Under the pieces are notes generated by a model. That model saw only the letters and a list, made by a program, of their open reading frames with translations. It made no database searches and was not told where the DNA came from. A DNA stretch of 64,000 nucleotides. Source: Otis tarda (taxonomy: Eukaryota; Chordata; Aves; Otidiformes; Otididae). Location: positions 744,001 to 808,000 of the forward strand of contig JAPMTP010000044.1 of NCBI GenBank assembly GCA_026413225.1. Reading direction: 5' to 3'. A program made the translations under genes and the position numbers. Shown here one piece after another: positions 10,857-20,600 of this stretch (the stretch's first letter is position 1; every line of letters begins with the position of its first letter).

Positions 10857-11457
10857 TGTCGCGGTCCACTCGGGACTCGTGATGGTTCTACTGCGATCGC
10901 AAAGTGCAAAATCAAGGCGAACATGCCAAAGGGGTTGGTTTCAATCAAAGAGAACAAACTGAGAAGAGGGGCTAAGGAAACTTTAATAGATATGGCATTT
11001 ATTGATTATTGCTGTGCATGCTAATACAAATGGCGCTTTATGCTTTGCTAATTAGCTATTGTAAAAACTACCCGAGGGGGGGGGAAGTCTTGCATTCCCC
11101 AACCGAGGGGCCTTGCTTTGTGCTTTGAACTCTTTATCTGAACTGAGAAGTGCTGCACCTCCCGCACAAGGACAGTCCTGATAATAACCAAGGGGCCTCC
11201 TTCAGGAGCCAGCTAAAACTGGCCAAATGACCTCTTGGAACTAATTTTAATACGGAGCGGGGATAGCTCATGTATATGTATAGGCGTGTTTTTTTAACTT
11301 TATGTTTATGTAACACTTGGTTGTATAAAATTCAAAGTGAATTGCCATGCCAGGCGCGCACGATTTTGGCGGGACTACCCCCCGTGCTGCCCGGCGCCAA
11401 ATAAACATACCTACTTTACAATCTTACAGATAGTGGAGTCTGCTTTCCGTACGTCAA
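10857..11457. mobile_element. LTR-like sequence, orientation unresolved
   Basis: The sequence begins TGTCGCGGTCC directly after the CR1 fragment. Towards its right end it has a plus-strand promoter-like set: TATAAAA at 11324-11330, AATAAA at 11400-11405, and a terminus near TACGTCA (~11453). A minus-strand AATAAA-like site lies near 11000, so two LTRs may abut here. No coding sequence was found. 11457-11940 shows no recognisable content. Confidence 0.4.
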
Positions 11458-11944
11458 AACTTTATTATTTTGACCGTAAAGCAGCGTGCAATAGATGAAA
11501 GGGAGTGAAAAGGAAAGTAAAGATAGGAAGGAGGATTATAGCTACCACCACAGCAAGGCCCAAGGCATCCCTATGCTCTCAGATCCAGGCAGCGTCCCGC
11601 CGGTCTTCACGATCATGTCAATCCTTGGTGGAGAGAGCTCTCAGGGGTCTCGTTGTTAGGGGCTGACCTTTCATGCTAAGTAACAAACCTTGCTCCTCCT
11701 TTGGGATGGAGATGCTCTTTGCATTTCAATGACATTACAATGAGCAAAGTTCAGTTACAGCCGTTGCGATCCATCTTCCTTGACAGCGGCTATGCGGTTC
11801 TTTAGTAACTCAGGTCCTTCCCGGACAACAGACAGTGCACTCGGTCCCTGTTCCAGGAGTGCTATGCCTCTGGCTTCCATAGAAACCTCGCTCCACTCAT
11901 GGGAGCAGGCGCTGAGGCTCACAGCAACTCATCTGTGGAAACTG

Positions 11945-12213
11945 ACTGAAAGAGGGGTAACATAACCCCCATTTTAAAAAGAGGGAACAAGGAAGACCCG
12001 GGAAAGTACAGAGCGGTCAACGTCACCTCTGTGCGTGGCAAGGTGGTGGAGCAGATTCTCCTGGAATACATGCTAAGAGACACGGAATGCAAGGAGGTGA
12101 CTGGCGACAGCCAAGATGGCTTCGCTAAGGGCAGGCTGGAGCGGTGGGCCCGTGCAAACATCATGAAGTTCAACCAGGCCAAGTGCAAGGTCCTGCCCGT
12201 AGGTCAGGAAATC
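11945..12213 (+). mobile_element. CR1 LINE fragment with internal deletion
   Basis: CR1 ORF2 RT segments are recognisable: a decayed SVPGK-type block, then a GDSQ-GF-KGR motif fused directly to [19 protein letters not shown]. The segment between these motifs in intact CR1 is missing, which shows an internal deletion. The fragment ends just before the triple promoter repeat of the RIMBP3-like locus. Confidence 0.8.
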
Positions 12214-12239
12214 CCCCCACCCCAGTCGGAAATCCACGC

Positions 12240-12440
12240 CCCCCCTTTGTGTGCTCAGGGCCAGAACATCCCTTATAAGGCCATGTGGCCCCGCCTCTCC
12301 TTTGTGTGCTCAGGGCCGGAACATACCTTATAAGGCCATGTGGCCCCGCCTCTCCTTTGTGTGCTCAGGGCTGGAACATACCTTATAAGGCCATGTGGCC
12401 CCGCCCCTCCTTTGTGTGCTCAGGGCCGGAACACGGCTCC
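12240..12440 (+). promoter_or_regulatory. Three 55-bp tandem repeats with CArG/TATA-like and GC boxes
   Basis: A 55-bp unit is present three times plus a partial. Each carries CCTTATAAGG (12271-12280, 12326-12335, 12381-12390), a palindromic CArG match, followed by GGCCCCGCC. The array ends ~140 bases before the RIMBP3-like ATG at 12583. It is homologous to, but diverged from, the 56-bp triple repeat at 4575-4730, and in both cases the repeats point at the gene. A promoter role is inferred. Confidence 0.6.
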
Positions 12441-12582
12441 AAGGCCAGAGCTGCCCACCCCTGGCTCATTGCAGACGCTGTCTCTGCTCCTGCATGGTCA
12501 AGGGAGGCAGCAGCTGCTGAGAGGGAGTGACGTGTGACGTCAGTGGCTGGTGCTGGCCGCGTTTGGTTCCATCCCTGCAGCC

Positions 12583-14031
12583 ATGAGCCGGCACGCTGTG
12601 GGACAGGGCTCCACGGCACGCAGGCGCTCCTCGCCCCGCCACGGCCTGGCGCAGAAGGACGAGCACCAGCGGGAGCTGGAGAGGCTGCGGGCTGAGCTGG
12701 AGGCTGAGCGACTGCGCTCCCAAGAGCTGCAGCGACGCTTCGAGGCTGAAACTGGCCGGCTGAAGGAGGCGGCAGAGCGGAAGCGGCAGCTCCTGGCCAA
12801 ACAGCTCCAGTCCGCGTGGGAGCAGCGGCAGGCACAGGAGCTCCAGCGGCTGCGGGAGCTGAACCAGCGGCAGCGGGTGGCAGAGATCCGCCAGCTGCTG
12901 CGCTCCAAGGAGGATCAGCTGCGCAAGGCGCAAGCAACGCTGCAGCAGCAGCGCGACAACGCCATCCATCAGGCGTGGCAGCTGCGGCAACAGCTGGCCA
13001 AGGAGCTGGTGAGAGGAGGCTGGAGCGGAAGCCAGGCCTGCGGGAAGCTCCAGGACGCCCTCAGCAAGCTGCGCTGGGAGAGCAATGGCCAGCAGGCTGC
13101 TCGCATCCTCCGCCTCCAACGGGAACTGGTGCTGCAGAGGACAGCCTTCCTCAAGTACATCTTGGAGCGGTTCAACGGTGAGCAGCCTGCTTCCTGCAGC
13201 AAGGCCGGGGCCAAGGCTTCAGACGGGCTCTGCCAGCAGAGGCTCCTAGGCTGCGGGGGAATCGGGCCCTTCTCTTCAGAGAGCCCCATGGGGTTTTCCA
13301 CCTGCCATGGAGAAGGCTTCAAAGATGCGTGCCTCCAGGAGAGAAGAATCAGCCTGGAGGAGGCCCTCAGGGCTATTGGGTCAGACTTGGCTGATTGATA
13401 CTGGGACTCCCCGCCACAAGGAATGAGCAGCAGCGCGTGGTCTGTGCCAGAGCTGGATGTCCAGCATGGAGGGCAGCAGGAGGACTGGCTCCCTGGTAGC
13501 CGTCCCAGCAGGCTGCTGCAGCAGAACATCCAGCCGAAGAGTACCCCCCAGGACCTGGAGAGGCCATGCAGGGTCCTTCAAGAGGAGATCTGTCTTCTGA
13601 GGAAGGCAAGCTCTCCGCAAGCACGAGAGGAGCTGGAGAGGCTCATGCAGAAGCCTGCTGGGCTGGGGGAGCAGCTTCAGGCGGCTGAGGAGCTTCAGGC
13701 CCAAGAGGCTGCAGGTGAAGAGGGCTCCTATGGTGTGAGCAGCCAGTGCCACACTTGTGAGAAGTTCCAGGTGCAGCTGACTGAGCTGCAAAAGGAGAAC
13801 ACCCAGCTGGCTGAAGAAAATGCTCGCCTGCGTGGGCAGATGAGATTGCCAGAAAAGGAAAGAAAGGCGAGTGAGAGAGGAGCGAGATTCTGCCATCCAA
13901 ACCAAGATCTTCCAAGCCAGCTGCAGGAGGCAGAGCCCAGAGTGAAAGGCAGAAAGAAATGGGAAATAGACGTCAACAGCTGGAGACTGATTCGTTTGGA
14001 AGAAGTTCCAAATGACGACGATGACGAGTGA
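12583..14031 (+). pseudogene. RIMBP3-like: RIMS-binding protein 3-like coiled-coil gene with one in-frame TGA
   Basis: From the ATG at 12583 the frame is open to a TGA at 13396-13398. It then continues in the same frame without another stop to 14029-14031, about 482 codons in all. Residues ~25-190 are a charged coiled coil (HQRELERLRAELEAERLRSQ, EQRQAQELQRLRELNQRQR, LKYILERFNG), matching the N-terminal region of RIMBP3 proteins. A second leucine-zipper-like stretch lies near 13760-13860 (LTELQKENTQLAEENARLRG). The frame ends in an acidic tail (NDDDDE) on a segment shared with 9799-9950. The SH3 and FN3 domains of full-length family members are absent. The stop may be a TGG-to-TGA change; alternatively an intron (donor-like CGGTGAGC at ~13178) removes it. 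Family assignment is good; whether it works is open. Confidence 0.6.
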
Positions 14032-14483
14032 CTGATAGCAGGTCCAGATGATGCCTGTCCTGTCTTCTTCTATCTTCTCACTAAATCTTTTCTGAACTCG
14101 CTCTCTGTGGAATCTCTGTCTCTCTCACACAGGGAGTGGGGGTAGCCCTGGCTTCCCCCTGGCCTGTGGTACCCGCTATGGGAGTGGGTCCCAGTGCAGC
14201 TGGTGGTGTGAGTGGGGGGTCTGTGCACAGCTCCTGGAGTGAGTGGGGGTTAAAGATTTTGAGTCACGATTTTGGTGAGAGGAGGAGGGTCAGTGGCTTT
14301 ATCAGGGACACGATGTCACTGGCCAGGCAGCCCAGCGAAACGTGGCAGGCCTGTGCTGGGGGAGGGCGAACCGGGCTCCATGGGGCTGAGCGGTGCTGAC
14401 GCCGTCCACCTCTGTGCCATCCCCAGCTGTGCTGCATCTGCCGGTTGCAGGGCGCCTTGGCCATCTGGCAACAACAACACTTC

Positions 14484-15330
14484 CATAGAATCTTACAATC
14501 ATAGAATCACAGAATGGTTAGATTGGAAGGGACCTTCAAAGGTCATCTAGTTCAACCACCCCCTGCCAAGGAGCAGGGGCATCCCCAACCAGATCAGGTT
14601 GCTCAGAGCCCCGTCCAACCTGGCCTTGAACGTTTCCAGGGATGGGGCTTCCACCACCTCACTGGGCAACCTGTTCCACTATTCTACAACCCTCATTGCA
14701 AAATTTTTTTTGCTAATATCCAATCTAAATCTGCCCCCCTCTATTTTAAAACCATTACCCCTTGTCCTGTTACAACAGGCCCTACTGAACAGTCTGTCCC
14801 CGTCTTTCCTCTAGGCTCCCTTTAGGCACTGGAAGACCGCTGTAAGGTCTCCCCGGAGCCTCCTCTTCTCCAGGCTGAACAGCCCCAACTCTCTCAGCCT
14901 GTCCTCATATGAGAGGTGCCCTCTGATCATCTTCGTGGCCTTGTCTGGACCCTCTCCAACTGGTCCATGTCCTTCTTGTGTTGGGGGCTCCAGAACTGGA
15001 CACAGTACCCCAGGTGGGGTCTCACCAGGGCAGAGTAGAGGGGAGAATCACCTCCCTCGACCTGCTGGCCACGCTCCCCTTGATGCAGCCCAGGATGCGG
15101 ATGGCCTTCTGGGTCGCAAGGGCGCATTGCCGGCTCACGTTGAGCTTCTCGTCCACCAGCACTCCCAAGTCCTTCTCCTCAGGGCTGCTCTCAACCCATT
15201 CTCCGCCCATTCCTGTATTTGTGCCTGGGATTGCCATGACCCAGGTGCAGGACCTTGCACTTGGCCTTGTTGAACTTCATGAGGTTGGCAGGGGCTCACC
15301 GCTTGAGCCTGTCAAGGTCCCTCTGGATGA
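14484..15330 (-). mobile_element. CR1 LINE 3' end
   Basis: The typical avian CR1 3' terminus lies at 14484-14520 (ATAGAATCACAGAATGG on the plus strand). The minus strand then encodes the C-terminal part of ORF2: [17 protein letters not shown], a [18 protein letters not shown] motif and the following helical region. It is 5'-truncated near 15330, with several frameshifts. 14250-14480 has no recognised content. Confidence 0.9.
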
Positions 15331-16897
15331 CATCTTCGTCCTCACCTTCCCCATCCTCACCCCCAGCAGTTCTCTCAGTCTTCTCTCCTTATGCTCAGCT
15401 TTGGGACTGTGGATGGAGGTTGCCCATACTTACAGGAGACCCCATCTCCCATGTGCCAAGCGCTCACCCCTCCTCTGCCACTCCCACTTCACACTCTGGT
15501 CTTCAAAGTTCTGCACAGCTATTAGGTACTCTTCTCTCAAGCTTCTTTCAACTCCTCCCACCTGCGCTTCCTATCCTGTCGCCTCATGATGCTGTATTTG
15601 GCCTCTTCTTGTCCTTGAGTTGTTATTTTCCTGCTTACTGAATTGGAGGTTGTAGATGATCTGTGGGCGGGATGCTGGCTTTTGTTTTGCTTTATCTTTA
15701 GGATTTCACAAACACAATGCAGCCTTGCAATCCTGCCATAAGCATCGTGTACCAGAAGGAGGGGCTAACTTGACACTGCAATGATGCATACATCAGACTC
15801 CTGTCTCTCCAAGCAGAGAAAGGAGCTTGGCTTTGTGAGATGCCTAAAGGGAAGAAATTCCAAATGCTCATCAAGTAGCAGCCTTGTCTTTTCCAATAAT
15901 TTGCTGCATCAGTGTCAACGTAGTTCTTTGAAAAAAGGAATGCTGGAGGCTGATTTCTACTGGGAAATCAGTTTCTTCGCCCTGTTCAGCCAGTAAGCAA
16001 AAGGGTGGCTTTCCACTTGTTGGCAATTAAAGCCTCAGGAGAAACACCTGCGTGATGCCACGTTGGGCAGGGATGTTCCTCCGCTTCTAGTGTTGCTGTT
16101 CTAAGACCTGTACATAATTAGAGTCAGCCAAATAGTTTTTAGCCACACTAAGGAAATCTTGGGCTTTCTCATTCAAATGTGGTCTTGAATTGAGAGCATG
16201 ACACTGTAAATGTTCAAGAATGTAAAAGAAATTCTAGTATGCAGCAAATAACAGCACAGTTTTGGTAGCTCGCTATGGTAACATTGGAAGATGCAGAGCA
16301 GGCTGTGTCTTGAGGTTCTGACTCGTTATCTCTCCACTATCTAGTAGAGGGAGAAGTCCCCAACCTCAAGGTGAATGAATAAAACACATTTCAAAACAGC
16401 ATTAGCAGGTTTGAGTTCTGAAGGTTTTAACCAGCTCTGCTGTGGAGAAGAACGTGGATTAAATGCCCGACTCTCCTGTTGTTGCAGACCACAGTCAGGC
16501 ACCAGAGCTGCCGGTATCACGTTGTATGAGAGAAAGGGCTGTCGACAAACTGAATGCAGTCAGTCGCTAATCCTGTAATCACCTGCACAGTTCTGCTTGT
16601 CCTTCCCTGTGTAGAGAGGATGTAACAAGACACGTAAAAAAGGGAAAATAAGCTTTCTTCCTATTTTCCCTTTATCCCAGAAGAGTCCTTTCCCATTCCG
16701 GGTCTCCTGAAGTATTAAACAGAACTGGTAACCAAGTTATTTTTTTTATCTCCTATTTCTCTTTCCAGGAGGCCAGGTGTGATGTTTTGAATTAACAAAC
16801 ACGGGTGTAACACATTCATCACTGTAACTGTTTCCACAGCAGGGTATCACAGCTGCCTCAGCCCTTCTCTCTTTGCAAATGAGCCATAAGAACTCAC
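15330..16897. other. No gene recognised
   Basis: The short frames here overlap, lack homology to anything I know and have no convincing splice signals. 16380-16580 and 15780-16000 contain open frames of under 75 codons with no recognisable motif. I see no repeat. Confidence 0.5.
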
Positions 16898-16989
16898 CTG
16901 GAATAGGATCATCAGAAGAGGAGAAGGAGGAGGATGGCTCCTCTAGGGAAAAGGGAGGCTTTTCCTTCTTTCCTCTAGCATAGGCTTCC
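16898..16989 (-). other. Candidate 92-bp internal exon of an unidentified gene
   Basis: On the minus strand a long pyrimidine tract ends CCCCCATCCAG at 16990, followed by 92 bases and then CAG|GTGAGTT (GT at 16897-16896). One frame is open throughout, giving a lysine/serine/acidic stretch (EAYARGKKEKPPFSLEEPSS, then a serine run ending SSDDPIP). The combination of a strong acceptor, a consensus donor and an open low-complexity frame looks like a real exon of a disordered protein. No neighbouring exons were found. Confidence 0.3.
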
Positions 16990-17426
16990 CTGGATGGGGG
17001 AGTGGGGAAGGAAAAAGAAAGAAGTTAAAGATGGGTACAGGAACACTTTGCCAAGCTTTGGATTTTATCAAAGGAAGATAATAGACGGAATTCTTCTTGC
17101 TCTGTATTAGCCTTCTAAAATGTAGGCATTTTGCTTAAACTATTTTTCTAGAGCCACACCACCAGGAGAGGCAGGGGGGGACAATTTTTCTTTCTGCAGA
17201 ACTCTCCCATTCATCAGATCAACATTAGCTCAAACAAGAAACTTAAGTTTTGGACAGCTAGAAATCTGGTGAAGTGAATCCCACTTCTCCTTTGCCAGAG
17301 GGGAAATGTAAATTGCAGGCTCACAGAAAAGTCAGTGTAAACACTACTGAAATGTTTTGCAGAAAGACAGAGGGGCAGCAGAGCTCAGTATAGCTGGTCT
17401 TCAAGGAGACCACGGTCTGGTCGCAG

Positions 17427-17576
17427 TAAAAGAACCATCAGGAGTCCCGAGTGGACCGCAACAATCATTTCCTTCCACAGGAGGCCTACATTCTTCCTGG
17501 AGCTCTTATTGTCCCCGACATATCTCTAGAAGCTTTTCTTGTTGCTGTTGACGTCTCTGGCATAGTCAGGGCAGTT
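17427..17576 (-). mobile_element. CR1 fragment joined to an LTR tip (inverted copy of the 10840-10900 junction)
   Basis: Reverse-complemented, this repeats the CR1 segment at 10730-10856 and the first ~40 bases of the LTR-like sequence at 10857. It therefore shares the same insertion junction and is a segmental duplication, not an independent insertion. 17000-17360 shows nothing recognisable. 17360-17426 resembles the monomer at ~40120-40165. Confidence 0.65.
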
Positions 17577-17935
17577 GAATGTCGGTTTGATGGCCAAGCA
17601 TGGGCTTGTAGTGCTACGTGAGACGCCAGGGCTCTGCAGCACAGCTGCATGCAGCTGGCACAGACGGCAGCGGCCCTGTGCAGGAACCCCAGCCCCATTC
17701 AGAGCAGCGGTGTGACGGGCACCAGCCAGGGCATCTCAGACCAATTCAGTGCCTTTGGCCAGTGCCTGAATCCCACCACTGCAGAGACACAAGGTCTGTC
17801 CTTTCTCCATCCAGTAGACGTATGACAGCACATCAACACAAAACATCTCCCACGGAGGTCTCTGCAAGTGTTCCGTCACTCTCAAACCCTCCTGGTTCTT
17901 CTCTTCCCCTTTGTTTAACCTCTCAGTGATACAAT
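17577..17935 (+). repeat. Fragment of the 1.85 kb monomer, plus orientation
   Basis: It matches 41060-41410 of the array, including the frame starting MQEPQPHSEQ. It stops at 17935 where the same repeat family reappears inverted. Confidence 0.75.
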
Positions 17936-17974
17936 CATGTATTAGGCCAAGAAATTTCACTGTGTGCCTGTGTC

Positions 17975-18660
17975 CTTGAAGACCAGCTCTACTGAGCTCT
18001 GCTGCCCTTCTGTGCTGCTCACATGGGCTCCCCCACTACAAATCACAAGACTAGGCCAAAGCCTCCTCCTCTGAGCTGGGGCATCTGCACTTTTCGATTT
18101 TCCTTCCTCATTCTCCTTGGGAGGTGAGACCCTGTTCTCTAATGATCATGACAACTAAGGCTGACTCTGGCCTTCACATCCATCACCAGATCTTCCCTCT
18201 TTGTGCGTAACAGATGCAAATGAGTTTCACCATTGTTGGCCCATCTGACACCCGATCTACACAGACCTGTTTCCCAAAGTGTCCCAAGACCCTCCAGCAA
18301 CCTCCACAATACTTGGCATGCTGATTTGCTCCCCTTCCAGGTACTCCCAGGGTCACTGGTCGTGAAATTCTCCATGAGGACTTGAATGGGTTCTTGTCTC
18401 CCACAGCAGTGTGCTCCTCAGCCTGAGGACATTGTTGCATGTTTGGCCTGGAGGTGAAAGAGAGGATTTTGAAAGCGGTTTCGGGTGAGGACATCCTGTG
18501 AAACAGGAACATTATGAAACCTGTTGGATTAATCCCTGATGGTATCATCAATGGGAAGGTTAAACGATGGGGAAGAGAAGAACCAGGAGTGTTTGGGAGT
18601 GACGGAACACTTGCAGAGACTTCCATGGGAGATGTTTTGTGTTCATGAGCCTGGACATGA
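17975..18660 (-). repeat. Fragment of the 1.85 kb monomer, minus orientation
   Basis: It has the same orientation as the copy at 205-2060 (matching its ~785-1465). It partly forms an inverted repeat with 17577-17935, because the segment around 17820-17925 pairs with 18545-18655. It keeps the 11-bp segment (ATACCATCAGG type) that most array units have lost. Confidence 0.75.
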
Positions 18661-18890
18661 AGCCTGGACAAAACCCTGAAGAAGTCAATGTCAGAAGCAA
18701 CCCCTACAATTTCAGGGAGCATTAATGGGTCCCACTGAGGATCGTTACCAACAAAGCCTCCCTGGGGGCTGGTTAGAGGAGAAAATGGGAGGCAGAGATG
18801 AGAGGCAGGCAAAGGCCATGTAAAGGTGGCTCTGAGGCTGAGTGAACCTCCATGTGTTGCATGAAGACAAAGGGCCATGGCCTGACCCCC
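18661..18890 (-). repeat. Low-copy duplicated segment (inverted copy at ~37575-37825)
   Basis: Its reverse complement is recognisable base for base over most of 37575-37825 (the GGTCAGGCCATGGCCC...CAGGGGTTTGTCCAGGCTCC region). The open frame through it continues into the monomer fragment and is not convincing as a gene. Confidence 0.75.
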
Positions 18891-20022
18891 TGTCGTAGTT
18901 CAGCCCCGATCGGGACCAGACTACACAGTCTCTCTCTCGCTCCCCCCACCCTCCAAGAGAATAGGAGGAGATGTTATAAGAGAAACGGCTCGAGGTTTGA
19001 CGTAAGGACGGGGAGAAAACCTTAAAGTTACCGTTACAGGCAAAACAGACTCGTCTTGGGGAAAACTATTCATTTATTTCTAAAATTAGCGGGAGAATGA
19101 GACAGGGAACAAGATAACCTCCCTCCACCCCTCCCTCTTCCCAGGCTTAACATTATCTATACTACCTCCCCTCCCGAGTGGCATGGGGGGGGAAAGGGAA
19201 TGGGGGTCGCGGTCAGTTCATCACGTGTTGTTTACGCCACTGTGTCATCGTCGGGGGAAGAACTCCTTGCATTCCTCCTCTGCTCCAGCATGGGGTCCCT
19301 CCCACGGGCCACAGTCCGTAGTGGAACTGCTCCGGCATGGGTCATCTCTTCCACGGGGTGCAGTCCCTCTAGAACAGCTGTCCCAGCAGGCCCTCCACGG
19401 GCCACAGCCTCCTTCAGGCCTCCACCTGCTCCGGCGTGGGGTCCTCCACGGGCTGCAGGTGGATCTCTGCCCCTCCGTGGATGTCCATGGGCTGCAGGGG
19501 GACAACCTGCTCCACCATGGTCTTCACCACGAGCTGCAGAGGAATCTTGGCCAGGAACCGCATTACTCCTCCCCCTCCTTCTTCACTGACCTTGGCGTCT
19601 GCAGCCGTTCCTCACAACAGGCTGGCAGATGCCTCTCAGGATCCTTTTTAATCTTATTCACTTCAACTGCTCATCTCCTCTCCACTTCTTGCAGCCAGGC
19701 CGGGCCGAGTTGGGCCCAGTCTGCTGCCCGGCGGGAGGCCAGAGGGTGAGGCCTGCAAGGCCCATAAGGCTCGCGCCTCCCCCTCTCTGCCCCCGCTCAG
19801 CTGCTTCACATCTCTCCTTTTTTTTTTTCCGTTTTCCCCTTCTTAAACACGTTATCGCAGAGGCATTATCACGGGACATTCTGCTACCAATTGGCTCTGC
19901 CTTGGCCAGCAGCGGGTCCGCCCTAGGCCCGGCCGAGTCCACTAAACAAAGGGGAGCAACTTCTAGCAGTTTCCTACAGAAGCTGCCACCTTAGGCCCCC
20001 CCTCACTAACAAAACCAGAACA
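18891..20022 (-). mobile_element. LTR, 1132 bp, same family as 7409-8540
   Basis: Read on the minus strand it starts TGTTCTGGTTTTGTTAGTGAGG and ends CTACGACA, and has the same length as the solo LTR at 7409. The plus-strand flanks (CCCCC and AAGTC) do not match, so the target duplication is missing. It may mark recombination between LTRs or rearranged flanks. Long antisense open frames inside it reflect the GC-rich repeats and are not genes. Confidence 0.85.
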
Positions 20023-20279
20023 AAGTCTGAGGCTGAGATTGGCCCTTGCAGCACCTAGGCTTCACAAAGAGTTTAGAAAGCAAGAGGATCCACTCTGAAC
20101 TTCATGACTTGGCAAAAGAGTCTTCCTTATTCTTTTCCTTATCCTGGTAAACCACTGTGAAACTTTGTTAAATTCCATCAAGTCTGTCAAACTCTGTCTA
20201 ATGATTATTTTGCCTCAATAAAACATATTACAGCTTCTCTCTTTTGAGTGAGGCACATTCCACTCATGCGAGAAAACAA

Positions 20280-20600
20280 GTCCATGGAAAAGGACATGAT
20301 ACACCCAAGGGTGCTGGGGAAGCTGGACCTTGCAAGATTGTGCTTGTCTGCCCTTGAAATTTCAGGGCCCTCTGGGAAGGCTGTTGATGACTGCAGAAAG
20401 GCAGATGTTGCACCCATCTTCAAGAAGGTCAGGAGGAGGGTTTGGAGAACTACAGCCCAGTCAGCCTCACCTCATTCCCTGGTAAGATGGTGGAGTAAAT
20501 CTGCCTGGAAGAAGGTTCCAGGCCTGAAATGGACAAGATTGGGAAGAGTCAGCAAGGGCAAATAAAAATCACCCTTGACCAGCCCGGTTGCATTCTCCAT
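20280..20600 (+). mobile_element. Old CR1-like fragment
   Basis: The plus-strand sequence retains a decayed CR1 RT order: an HPRVLGKL-type block, a VAPIFKK-like block, then a QPHLIPW-type remnant. It is very diverged. A poly-T run occurs at 20829-20844. 20022-20280 has no recognisable content. Confidence 0.5.
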
